Shown here one piece after another: positions 25,760 through 43,912 of a stretch of 64,000 nt of DNA (its first letter is position 1; each line of letters opens with the position of its first letter). Location of the stretch: contig NC_059301.1 in assembly GCF_017591435.1 (NCBI RefSeq), forward strand, positions 6,545,060 to 6,609,059, given 5' to 3'. The translations under genes and the position numbers were made by a program. The stretch comes from Portunus trituberculatus. Taxonomy: Eukaryota; Arthropoda; Malacostraca; Decapoda; Portunidae. Below the pieces are notes generated by a model. That model saw only the letters and a list, made by a program, of their open reading frames with translations. It searched no databases and was not told the DNA's origin.

Positions 25760-26370
25760 TAATATTCCATATGTTTGTGACAACTTTGAGTAGACTGACC
25801 GAAAACCGGTCCAGGTTTTCATCTGTAATATTTTTCATAAAACTTTGCACATGTAACCCTTTTAAGTTGACATATACACTGGTCCTGTGTTGCTTACTAC
25901 AGATCGATGTTTGAATTACATATGAATAGTTTCTATGATATTTTTCTCTAATTTGTAGATTGATACCCATTTACTACTTTTCTATCGGTATTCAACACAT
26001 TGTGTAAGTGTCCTAGATTATTGACTTGTGAAAGAAGATTGATATCATCTGCATTATTTGATTCATGACTGGCATTGGAGATATAATCAAAGTAAACTCA
26101 AAACAACAATGATTTCAGTATTGATACTTGAGGTACTCAACTGTCAATGGATTTCAGCAATGATGTTTTGTTACAATATGATTGTTTTCTGTTTGATAGG
26201 TAACTTTTGAATTATTCTAACGATGTTTCTCTTACTCCAATATAATTTGACTTAACAACTAATATTATATGATTTAGTCTTATGAATGAAAAGCTTTCGA
26301 TAAGTTAAATGATATTCCAACAACATAACTTTTTTTTCATGTTATTACGGGCTTCACGTGAAATGTGAAC
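25760..26370 (-). mobile_element. Highly degraded LINE RT relic
   Basis: Reading the minus strand across frameshifts gives pieces resembling conserved LINE RT blocks: a KAF-like block near 26300, a run like the VPQGS/INDI segment near 26090-26150, and NADDIN near 26050. No long frame remains. Assigned to LINEs only tentatively. Confidence 0.4.
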
Positions 26371-26732
26371 GTCATTATGGTATTTTCCGTTCATATGTTT
26401 GTTTCATTGTTTTTTTTTCTAAATCCAAAATGGTATTCCTATAATAATTTAGAATCTTCCGTAAACTCTATATCTGTGAACGATTTTTTTTTTTCTTTCA
26501 AATGCTTTGCTGATCCGTTGTGAGATAGATACACTGTAAGCCTTCTGTTATTTTCATCGCCATTACCAATATAGTATTACTTTCACAATTTTTATCTGGT
26601 CTGGGAAACATCATTGTTGTTGTTGAAAAGAGAGAGATAGCTTATGCGGATCAGTGGAACATGAGTGTACAGTGGAGCAATCTGGGAGAATTTCATCCTT
26701 CCTAGAGTTTGTTTGCTTTTAAGGCCTTTATT

Positions 26733-26929
<197 letters not shown>

Positions 26930-26935
<6 letters not shown>

Positions 26936-27185
26936 GTCTTCATTATTTTTGTTATTCTTATTATTGTCATCAACAATCTGTACTGTCAGATTATCATTAT
27001 TCATTATTGTTACTGCAATCTATTGTTTTTTTATTATTATATTTTCTGTTATTACAAATGATTTCCTAATTTTTGGTTATGTATACTATGCAATCTTAAG
27101 TAATGAATAAAAAAAAATGTCTGTCGAGAGACTTCGGCTTGACAGGTAGAGCAAGTCATATAATTTATGTGCATATCAATTATAT
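26930..27185. repeat. Duplicated segment next to (TTA)n, copy 2
   Basis: Near-copy of 24565-24812, including gagaggcttcggcttga-type sequence near its right end. Here it runs straight into a plus-strand SINE. Confidence 0.75.
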
Positions 27186-27187
27186 CC

Positions 27188-27400
27188 GTGGTACAATGGA
27201 ACCATGCGTGCTTTGGGATCCGAGTGGTCTCCAAGCGCACGGGTTCGAATCCTGTCCATGGTCCGCGTGTAGGTTGGGCTTCCTCACTCGGGGCAACGGT
27301 TGCCTAGCGGGTGGGCTTTGAGATAGGAAGTACCCCAAAAAGTATTCCCATTAGCAGAAATTCCCGTGAAAAGCACACATGGTATAACAAAAAAAAAAAT
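27188..27400 (+). mobile_element. tRNA-derived SINE (type D)
   Basis: The head has an A-box-like tggtacaatgg and a perfect B box ggttcgaatcc (about 27243-27253) at tRNA spacing. The body runs through gggcttcctcactcgggg and ctagcgggtgggctttgaga, ending in an A-rich tract (27390-27420). A second copy lies inverted at 25140-25340. Confidence 0.82.
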
Positions 27401-27419
27401 AAAGAAAAAAATAAAGAAA

Positions 27420-27830
27420 AGTAATGATTGATTTTTAGGTCTAGTAACAGGATACATGCATAAAGAGACATCTGTTTTGTTGTACAACTGTGTTTTGCTG
27501 TTGGATTTCTGCCTTATTGAAAAATGTAATTTGTTACAACTTTCCGAATTAAGTAAAAGAAAAAAGTCAATACCAAGAATATGTAAAATTACCTTTATCT
27601 CTATCTAGCGGACTGAATATCATCTGATCAAGTTCACTTATACACAACGAGTAGTTTGTGTGTGTTGTGTCATTTGCTGTGAGATCACTTAATTTTTCAG
27701 GTTAATTTCTCAAAATTATTAATTTCCACTCATTAAACTATTGTGGTCCAAGTTGTTTTGTTATTACCTTGATTATTCTTAACTTTTCTGGAAAAGCAGA
27801 GAAAAAGAAAATAAAAAAGGAGAAAAGAAA
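27420..27830. other. Unassigned interval
   Basis: AT-rich sequence without recognisable features, ending in an A-rich stretch before (CA)n. Confidence 0.5.
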
Positions 27831-27831
27831 A

Positions 27832-28015
<184 letters not shown>

Positions 28016-31005
28016 CGTAGAGAAGAGGGCCAGCCAAGGGCAAAAAAAGAAAGTTAGAAAAAGGCCCACTTGAGCACTGGCTCTCCAAAGAGTTCAAAAG
28101 TGCCAAAACCGTCAGCCAGAATTAGGGAGGAAAATGCCTCGATACCTCCCTCTTAAAAGAAGACAAGTTGTAGGAATTCGGAAATACAGATGCAGGGAGG
28201 GAGTTCCAGAGTTTACCAGTGAAAGGGATGAATGATTGAGCGTACTGGTTAACTCTTGCATTAGAGAGTTGGACAGAATAGGGATGAGAGGAAGAAGAAA
28301 GCCTTGTGCAGCGTGGCCGCAGGAGGAGGGAGGCATGCAGTTAGCAAGATCAGTAGAACAGTTACCATGAAAATAGCGATAAAATATAGAAAGGGATGCA
28401 ACATTTCGGCGGTGAGAAAGAGACTGAAGACAGTTAGTCAGAGGAGGGAGTTGATGAGACGAAGAGCTTTTGATTCCACCCTATCAAGCAAAGCTGTGTG
28501 ACTGGAACCCCCAAACATGCGAAGAGTACTCCATACAGGGACGGATAAGGCCCTTATACAGAGTAAGCAGTTGGAGGGCGAGAAAAACTGGCGGAGACGC
28601 CTCAGAACACCTAATTTCATAGAAGCTGTTTTAGCAAGAGATGGGATGTGAAGTTTCCAGTTAAGATTATGAGCAAAGGACAGACCGAGGATATTCATTG
28701 TGGAAGAGGAGACAGTTGAGTGTCATTGAAGAAGAGGGATAGTTGTCTGGAAGGTTGTGTCGAGTTGATAGATGGAGGAATTGAGTTTTGAGGCATTGAC
28801 AACTACTAGATTTTCTCTGCCCCAATCACAAATCATAGAAAGATCGGAAGTCAGGCGTTCCGTGGCGTCCCCGCGTGATCTGTTGATTTCCTGAAGGGTT
28901 GGACGTCTCTGAAAGAACGTGGAAAGATGTAGGCTGGTATCATCAGGGTAGGAGTGGATAGGGCAAGAAGTTTGGTTAAGAAGGTCATTAATGAATAATA
29001 GAAAGAGAGTGGGTGACAGGACAGAACCCTGAGGAACTGCAATATTAATAGGTTTAGGAGAAGAACAGTAGCCGTCTACCACAGCAGCAATAGAGCGGTC
29101 GAAAAGGAAACTTGAGATAAAGTTGCAGAGAGAAGGATAGAAGCCGTAGGAGGGCAGTTTTGAAATCAAAGCTCTATCAAAAGCTTTTGATATGTCTAAC
29201 GCAACAGCAAAAGTTTCACCGAAATCTTTAAAAGAGGATGACCAAGACTCAGTAAGGAAAGCCAGAAGATCACCAGTAGAGCGACCTTGACGGAAGCCAT
29301 ACTGGCGATCAGACAGAAGATTGTGAAGTGACAGATGTTTGAGAATCTTCCTATTCAGGATAGATTCAAAAACTTTAGACAAGCAAGAGATTAAAGCTAT
29401 AGGACGGTAGTTTGAGGGATTAGAACGGTCACCCTTTTAGGAACAGGCTGAATGTAGGCGAACTTCCAGCAGGAAGGAAAGGTAGAAGTCGATAGACAAA
29501 GTTGGAAGAGTTTGGCCAGGCAAGGTGCAAGCACAGAAGCACAGTTTTTGAGAACAATAGGAGGGACCCCATCAGGTCCATAAGCCTTCCGAGGGTTTAG
29601 GCCAGCAAGGGCATGGAAAACATCATTACGAAGAATTTTGATTGTAGACATGAAATAGTCAGAGGGAGGAGGAGAGGGAGGACAAGCCCAGAATCGTCCA
29701 AGGTGGAGTTGTGAGCAAAGGTTTGAGAAAAGAGTTCAGCTTTAGAGACAGAAGAGATGGCAGTGGTGCCATCAGGATGAAATAAAGGAGGAAAGATGAA
29801 GTGAAGTTATTTGAGATGTTTTGGCTAGATGCCAGAAGTCACGAGGAGAGTTTGAGTTTGAAAGATTTTGACATTTTCTATTTATGAAAGAGTGTTTGGC
29901 AAGTTGAAGAACAGACTTGGCATGATTCCGGGCAGAGATATAAAGTGCATGAGATTCAGGAGATGGAAGGCTCAAGTACCTTTTGTGGGCAACCTCTCTA
30001 TCATGTATAGCACGAGAACAGGCTGAGTTAAACCAAGGTTTAGAAGGTTTAGGTTGAGAAAAGAATGAGGAATGTACGCCTCCATGCCAGATACTAACAC
30101 CTCTGTTATGCGTTCAGCACAAAGAGATGGGTCTCTGACACGGAAGCAATAATCATTCCAGGAAAATCAGCATAATACCTCCTCAGGTCCCCCAACTGGC
30201 AGAGGCAAAACGCCAGAGGCACCTTCGCTTTGGGGATCCTGCGGAGGATTGGAAAAATAGGACAAGATACAGAAATGAGATTGTGATCGGAGGAGCCCAA
30301 CGGAGATGAAAGGGTGACAGCATAAGCAGAAGGGTTAGAGGTGAGGAAGAGATCAAGAATGTTGGGCGTGTCTCCAAGACGGTCAGGAATACGAGTAGGG
30401 TGTTGCACCAGTTGCTCTAGGTCATGGAGGATAGCAAAGTTGAAGGCTAGTTCACCAGGGTGGTCAGTGAAGGAGAGGAAAGCCAAAGCTGGTGGTGAAC
30501 ATTGAAATCTCCAAGAATGGAAATCTCAGCGAAAGGGTAGAGGGACAGAATGTGCTCCACTTTAGAAGTTAAGTAGTCGAAGAAATTACTATAGTCAGAA
30601 GAGTTAGAGGAGAGATAAACAGCACAGATGAATTTAGTTTGAGAGTGACTTAAGTCGTAGCCAGATGGTGGAAAATTCGGAAGACTCAAGAGCGTGGGCA
30701 CGAGAGCAAGTTAAGTCGTTGCGTACATAGACGCAACATCCAGCTTTGGAATGAAAATGAGAATAGAGAAAGTAGGAGGGAACAGAGAAGGGGCTACTGT
30801 CAGTTGCCTCAGACAGCTGTGTTTCGGTGAGGAAAAGAAGATGAGGTTTAGTAGAGGAGAGGTGGTGTTCCACAGATTGAAAATTAGATCTAAGACCGCG
30901 GATGTTGCAGAAGTTGATGTAGAAAAAGTTGAGGGAGGTGTCAAGGCATTTGTGGTCTTCAACAGGAGAGGTGTCCAACCAGGGGACATTTTTGGGGACC
31001 AAAAA
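28016..31005 (-). mobile_element. Near-full-length Jockey-like LINE (copy C)
   Basis: A single ORF encoding endonuclease then RT, now broken by several frameshifts. Endonuclease: FYINFCNIRGLRSNFQS, LFLTETQLSE, ISILGDFNVHH, LGSSDHNLISV. Linker with GPDGVPP. RT: MSKVFESILNRKI, QYGFRQGRSTGDLLAFL, ALDISKAFDRA, VPQGSVLSPTLFLLFIND and YPDDTSLHLS, where catalytic YADD has become YPDD. C-terminal NSGTPSLHLYF region, then 3' UTR with gggccagccaagggcaaaa next to the T/TA tract. The mutated catalytic loop and frameshifts make it inactive. Reference copy for the other fragments. Confidence 0.9.
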
Positions 31006-31007
31006 TT

Positions 31008-31051
31008 CTTTTATCCTTCCATATATATATATATATATGGAAGGATAAAAG
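31008..31051. repeat. Perfect 44-bp palindrome with (AT) core
   Basis: Arms cttttatccttcc and ggaaggataaaag flank an 18-base (AT)n core, giving a perfect inverted repeat. It lies just 5' of Jockey copy C. Confidence 0.95.
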
Positions 31052-31239
31052 GAAGAAAATGCACACACACACACACAGTTAGTTAATTTATTGACAAAAC
31101 AAAATTACATTACATGAACAAAGAACAAAGAACCAATATTTAAACTTACATTTTGTCCAAAAGAAAAAAAAAATATATTTTCAATAATCTTGTAGGGGCG
31201 ATTTCTCAGTTTATGTAAAAAAGAGGTTACATATTTCAT

Positions 31240-32100
<861 letters not shown>

Positions 32101-32129
32101 TTCCTTAACTGAAAAAATAAATAAATAAA

Positions 32130-35165
<3,036 letters not shown>

Positions 35166-35166
35166 A

Positions 35167-36954
<1,788 letters not shown>

Positions 36955-36959
36955 TTTCT

Positions 36960-37469
<510 letters not shown>

Positions 37470-37470
<1 letters not shown>

Positions 37471-38420
37471 CTTCTTTTTATCCTTTTTATCTCCATCAAA
37501 TAGTTTTATTGGGATTGCAATGGAACCACAGATATTTCAATTCATGGAAACATTTCCATACCAAAAGCAATATGATTATGGAATTTAGCTTCATTGCCAC
37601 AAACCAATGTGGATATCATGATCTTTAATACTCAATGATTCCTCGTGATGAAATGGTCTAAACTGTCCACTCAACATTCCTTCAATATGTTTTGCTTGGT
37701 ACTGCAAAGTTGCATGTCCTTGCTGGTTTTGGCTCATTTCCTGTCACTACTTCAAGATGACTTCATATGGCTAGGTGGACATTTTGTCGAATACTTCTTG
37801 ATACTTGCTTGAAAATTGTCATAGACTTCAGATGCTCGATGTGACGTTGCAATGAGTGTGTACAATTTAAATGTTAAATCTTCTCAGGTGTTATCTCACT
37901 AAATTAATACCAGCTTGTATCACAGATGGTCGTATTTGTCAACCTTCGAGTCACAAGGTTTAGTAAAAGACCTGAGTGTTAGATTCAAAGATTTTTTACT
38001 CTGTTGTTCGCATTGTAGAACTCGTGCTTCCTAATATTGAAAATAGAATATGTTTTGAGACTGGCAAAGTCAAGCTGATTATATTTGATTGTAGGAAAAA
38101 TTTTAAGATTTGTTGATCTCTTAGAACATTATCCTCTCCAAGTTTAGAAACAAGGTGATCCTTCCATCAGGTTTTTAAAATGTTGCTGCCAGAATGTATG
38201 GGACGAATAGCGGAAATTCTTCAAAATCTTATAGTAATTGGGAGTTAACTTAGAAGTGTGTCCTGGAAGAGTAATCTTGCCGACGATCACCGCCACAACA
38301 AAGTAGCATTATGGATCAGCAAACTGTTACTCTATCTCATCATAGAGCTTCGAGTCACCTTGGCACCAACGTTGTCATGAGCAGATATGTTGACACTGAC
38401 GTCACTATAATGAAATGCTG

Positions 38421-38425
<5 letters not shown>
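37470..38425. other. Unassigned spacer inside the SINE region
   Basis: About 950 bases of moderately AT-rich sequence. No frame above 60 codons has a recognisable motif. It could be the remnant of an older element. Confidence 0.5.
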
Positions 38426-38452
<27 letters not shown>

Positions 38453-38456
<4 letters not shown>

Positions 38457-38735
38457 CACTGTTTGATCTGCTGCAGTCTCTGACGAGACAGCCAGACGTT
38501 ACCCTACGGAATGAGCTCAGGGCTCATTATTTCCGATCTTCGGATAGGCCTGAGACCAGGCACACACTACACACCGGGACAACAAGATCACAACTCCTCG
38601 ATTTACATCCCGTACTCACTGATAGGTGAACAGGGGCTACACGTGAAAGGAGACACACCCAAATATCTCCATCCGGCCGGGGAATCGAACCCTGGTCCTC
38701 TGGCTTGTGAAGCCAGCGCTCTAACCACTGAGCTA

Positions 38736-38739
<4 letters not shown>
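38453..38739 (-). mobile_element. tRNA-Val-derived SINE, subfamily A (array unit 2)
   Basis: Head cggtagctcagtggttagag; anticodon stem CTGGC/GCCAG with loop TTCACAA; B box ggttcgattcc. Its body ends caaacagtgaaacacac. (TG)n on both sides. Confidence 0.88.
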
Positions 38740-38775
<36 letters not shown>

Positions 38776-38780
<5 letters not shown>

Positions 38781-39058
38781 TCACCACGGTCGCCTACTGG
38801 TCACCCAACCAGCCTTCCTCATTACGGAGCGAGCTCAGAGCTCATAGGCCGATCTTTAGGTAGGACTGAGACCACAACACACTCCACACACCGGGAAAGC
38901 GAGGCCACAACCCGTCGAGTTACATCCCGTACCTATTTACGGCTAGATGAACAAGGGCTAAACATTAAGAGGTTTACCCATTTGCCTCGCCGCTTTTCGG
39001 GACTCGAACCCGGACCCTCTCGGTTGTGAGCCGAGCGTGCTAACCACTACACTACACG

Positions 39059-39060
<2 letters not shown>
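38776..39060 (-). mobile_element. tRNA-Val-derived SINE, subfamily B (array unit 3)
   Basis: Complete head and body, joined through (TG)n of 38739-38777 to unit 2. Confidence 0.87.
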
Positions 39061-39106
<46 letters not shown>

Positions 39107-39111
<5 letters not shown>

Positions 39112-39349
39112 TCACCTCGGTCGTCTACTGGTCACCCAACCAGTCTTCACCATTCCGGAGCGAGCTCAAAGCTCATAGACCGATCTTCGGGTAGGACTGA
39201 GACCACAACACACTCCACACACCGGGAAAGCGAAGCCACAACTCCTCGAGTTACATCCCGTACCTATTTACTGCTAGGTGAACAGGGGCCACACATTAAG
39301 AGGCTTGCCCTTTTGCCTGGCCGCCCAGGGACTCGAATCCGGCCCTCTC

Positions 39350-39354
<5 letters not shown>
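39107..39354 (-). mobile_element. SINE subfamily B lacking its tRNA A box (array unit 4)
   Basis: The body is present, but the head breaks off after cgattgtg and goes straight into (TG)n 39353-39399, so the A box is lost. The same break is seen at 12525. Confidence 0.85.
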
Positions 39355-39403
<49 letters not shown>

Positions 39404-39405
<2 letters not shown>

Positions 39406-39692
39406 TTCACTGTTTGATCTGCTGCAGTCTCTGACGAGACAGCCAAACGTTATCCTACGGAACGAGCTCAGAGCTCATTATTTCCGATCTTCGGATAGGC
39501 CTGAGACCAGGCACACACCACACACCGGAACAACAAGGTCACAACTCCTCGATTTACATCCCATACCTATTCACTGCTAAGTGAACAGGGGCTACACGTG
39601 AAAGGAGACACACCCAAATATCTCCACCCGGCCGGGGAATCGAACCCCGGTCCTCTGGCTTGTGAAGTCAGCGCTCTAACCACTGAGCTACC

Positions 39693-39695
<3 letters not shown>
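39404..39695 (-). mobile_element. tRNA-Val-derived SINE, subfamily A (array unit 5)
   Basis: Near-identical to units at 10664 and 38453. The anticodon stem has one mismatch (gtgaagtcag). Confidence 0.87.
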
Positions 39696-39728
<33 letters not shown>

Positions 39729-39733
<5 letters not shown>

Positions 39734-40007
39734 TCACCTCGGTCGCTTGCTGGTCACCCAGCCAGTCTTCCCCATTACGGAGCGAGCTCAGAGCTCATAG
39801 ACCGATCTTCGGGTAGGACTGAGACCACAACACACTCCACACACCGGGAAAGCGAGGCCACAACCCCTCGAGTTACATCCCGTACCTATTTACTGCTAGG
39901 TGAACAGGGGCCACACATTAAGAGGCTTGCCCATTTGCCTCGCCGCGCCGGGACTCGAACCCGGGCCTCTCGATTGTAAGTCGAGCATGCTAACCACTAC
40001 ACTACGC

Positions 40008-40010
<3 letters not shown>
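39729..40010 (-). mobile_element. tRNA-Val-derived SINE, subfamily B (array unit 6)
   Basis: Complete. The anticodon loop is CTTACAA (TAC, still Val). Followed by (TG)n to 40044. Confidence 0.87.
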
Positions 40011-40043
<33 letters not shown>

Positions 40044-40047
<4 letters not shown>

Positions 40048-40131
40048 TCACCACGGTCGCATACCCAACCAGCCTTCCTCATTACGGAGCGAGCTCAAAG
40101 CTCATAGGCCGATCTTCAGGTGTGTGTGTGA

Positions 40132-40195
<64 letters not shown>

Positions 40196-40198
40196 TGA
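40044..40198 (-). mobile_element. SINE subfamily B 3' fragment in (TG)n (array unit 7)
   Basis: Only the 3' 75 bases of the SINE (taattcaccacggtcgcata ... gccgatcttcagg) remain, followed by interrupted (TG)n to 40196. Confidence 0.8.
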
Positions 40199-40199
40199 T

Positions 40200-40510
40200 A
40201 TTATTATCCTCCCACTCAAATGATCGTCTAAAGATATGATGGGCAATACCGGAATGTACGATCAGGTCACTTGGTAGACGTATTGTTCCCTGAAATTCAT
40301 GTGTAGCTACACCATCTTGATTACTGTATATGCAAGTCACTATGCCAAGGTAACTGAAAAGGTTTAGTAAACATTTTGATCTTTTTCTGACATGACTACA
40401 CACTTGAATACTATATTCAAACGTTTGAATTTATTCATTTCCATGGGTTAATATCATGTTTTTTTATTTATTTATTTTTTTTTGTCGTTATTCCTCTTTT
40501 CATCGCTATG
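40200..40510. other. Unassigned interval
   Basis: About 310 bases without recognisable features between the SINE array and AT-rich trinucleotides. Confidence 0.5.
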
Positions 40511-40511
40511 A

Positions 40512-40525
40512 TAATGATAATGATT

Positions 40526-40574
<49 letters not shown>

Positions 40575-40765
40575 GTAGTAGTAGTAGTAGCAGCAGCAAC
40601 AGCAATAGTAGTATTAGTTTTGTTATTATTATTATTATTATTATTATTGTTGTTGTATTTCTTGTAGATTTTATATGATAATAATTATAATGATAATAAT
40701 AATAATAATAAAAATAAGAATAATAATAATTATTATTATTATTATTATAATTATTATTATTATTA

Positions 40766-40837
<72 letters not shown>

Positions 40838-40860
40838 CATTAATTATTACTATGGTTTTT
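40512..40860. repeat. AT-rich trinucleotide tract with inverted (ATA)/(TAT) halves
   Basis: (ATT)n, (AGT)n, then (AATAAT)n facing (ATTATT)n around 40690-40760, so the strand can fold back on itself. Confidence 0.9.
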
Positions 40861-41134
40861 ACCGTATTATTCTTACTATAAGAGTTGTTGTTTATGTTGT
40901 TGATGTTACTTTGTGTGATCACGCACACATATATCTGCATGATTATCTTTCAAGGGTAATATTATGTGATTAGTCACAATTCTTGTCTTGGAATCTTGGT
41001 CGACGTTTCTCTTTTCTTTCCTGTAGTGTTGTGTCTCACATGACATTTGGTCACAACTACATTAAAGTCTGATACTTAACACACAGAGAAAAGAAAGAAC
41101 GATATACGTATGTTAATAAATGCTGTGTACGTTT

Positions 41135-41138
<4 letters not shown>

Positions 41139-41216
<78 letters not shown>
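41139..41216. repeat. (TA)n microsatellite
   Basis: About 39 TA units. Confidence 0.95.
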
Positions 41217-41219
<3 letters not shown>

Positions 41220-41600
41220 GAAATATATCTCTAGATTTTCAGGAATGAGCTCTGGACGTGCCGCTAGCGACAATGCCACAAAGGGTGTGCGGGCGCCGAC
41301 CCACGATACCTAAAGACCACATACCTCACTCCTGTGTCCTGGACCTATGTTTATCTCCTCACCTGTCACGCGTAAAGGCGCGCCACCGCTGGTTCGGAAC
41401 GAGTAACGCTCTTTGTTTTTTCATCAATAAAACATAGTCTTGCCTTGTAGACGTGTTAACTTTCACTTCTCACTGAGTCACTCTTTATTTCGGTGATGTT
41501 CTTGCAACTCTTCTCTTAGTCAAGTTGAAAGAAAGAACGAAACTCGCGAAAGGCAAGATGAGTCAAGGAGCTGATGGTATGATTCTTCTGTGGAAACAAT
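41217..41600 (+). other. Possible LTR/leader fragment
   Basis: Moderate-GC block with a poly(A)-signal-like catcaataaaacatag (41423-41438) and a late ATG (41559). The layout resembles U3-R-U5 plus leader of an LTR element, but I see no partner LTR in the window and no matching element body. Weak call. Confidence 0.25.
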
Positions 41601-41645
41601 GAAAGATTTACACACTGATACACACGTGCACGTTTGTGTGTGTGT

Positions 41646-41723
41646 AATAATAACAATTATGAAAAAAAAATAATGATAATGATCGTAATAACAATGATAA
41701 TAATAATAATGATAATAATAATG

Positions 41724-41806
<83 letters not shown>

Positions 41807-41945
41807 GTTATGATAATGATAGTAATAATAATAATAGTAATGATAATAATAATAATAATAATGATAATAATAATAATAATAATAGTAATGATGATAATGA
41901 TAATGATAAGAGTAATAATGATAATAATCATAATAACAATATTAA
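41646..41945. repeat. (ATA)n/(TTA)n self-complementary tract
   Basis: (AAT)n to about 41745, (ATT)n to about 41810, then (AAT)n again. Adjacent halves are inverted repeats. Confidence 0.9.
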
Positions 41946-42086
41946 TAATTCTCTTGCATTATTTACATTTGCTGACATGAAGTTGAAAAGTACAGTTGCG
42001 GAAGAACAAAGAAGAGTTGGGTGTTCTTAAGAATTAATGAATCACACGTGATGCGAAGTGCTAATATAGTAACTTTTACTTTTTTT

Positions 42087-42908
<822 letters not shown>

Positions 42909-43032
42909 CCCTCCCCCTAATGGCAAGGTGGTAACGAGAAACGAATCCTCTGCGTGGTAGCTCTGGACTCAGGTGTCATAGTGGCAGCGAGGACAGCTGT
43001 GTTGATGGGCTCTATGAGGTAGGTCGGGGGCT

Positions 43033-43900
43033 TCACCCGGTCGATGGAGACGGAGTCCAGGGAGCTGTTCCTGTCGACAGTGACAGTTTTGCATGTGCGT
43101 CGCAGGACACGGTAGGGCCTTGGTAGGGTTGTATGGCAGGAGGGTGCACAGCATCCACATGATTGAACATGTGGGTGCAGTTGGCGAGGTCCTGGCTGAC
43201 GAGAGTTTTCCCCGACGAGGAGCGAGGTGGCACTGGCTGGAGGTGGCGAAAAGGGAAGTCTTGGGCGCTGCCTGGAGGAGAAGTAGGAGTGGGCGCCATT
43301 ATCTCGTCTGGGAGGCGGAGATTAGTGCCATAAACCAGCTCAGCAGACGAGTGCTGGAGGTCTTCCTTCAGGGAGGACCTGATGCCGAGGAGAACAAGAG
43401 GAAGAGCCAGGGACCAGTGTTCTCGGTGTGCAGAGGCCATGAGAGAGGACCTGAGCTGATGGTGGAATTGTTCCACGATGTCGTTGCTCTGTGGGTGGTA
43501 GCTGGAAGTCCTATAAAGGCAAATACCGAGGAGGGTCATGACCTTGCTCCACACCTTAGCTTCAAACTGGCCGCTGCGGTCAGAGGTGAAGCTGAGCAGA
43601 ACACCGAATTTATGAAGGCTTGAGCGACGGTGTCCATGGTAATATCAGCCAGGGCCGTGGCCTCAGCCCAGCATGTGAAACAATCCACGCAGGTGAGGAT
43701 GTAGCGATGGCCAGCTGAGGGAGGTAGAGGACCAACTAGGTCGATATGCAGGTGGTCGAATCTCCCGGTGGGGTGCGCGAAGGTGCCAGGCGGCGAGTGA
43801 GTGTGGTGGATGACCTTGGAGGCTTGACAGTGTGTGCAGGTGCAGGCCCAAAAGAGAGAGAGGCGTTTTCTGCACCTTTGATGTAGCGTATGTCGGTAGT
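43033..43900 (-). pseudogene. Retroelement integrase
   Basis: The minus strand reads LCIYRTSSYHP-like sequence (TSSYHPQSNDIVEQFH, core end), LRSSLKEDLQHSSAELVYG, then a C-terminal part (to 43033). The upstream core (43560-43900) is in another frame (LVGPLPPSAGHRYIL-like, DCFTCWAEATA) after a stop/frameshift near 43560-43625. The DDE residues are not all in one frame, so the integrase is probably dead. Confidence 0.75.
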
Positions 43901-43912
43901 GTACTAGGCGAG

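Noticed and set aside
43093..43623. 176-codon plus-strand frame
   Set aside because: Antisense to the Gypsy integrase; a shadow frame. Similar shadows at 45233-45775, 48640-49161 and 50755-51270.
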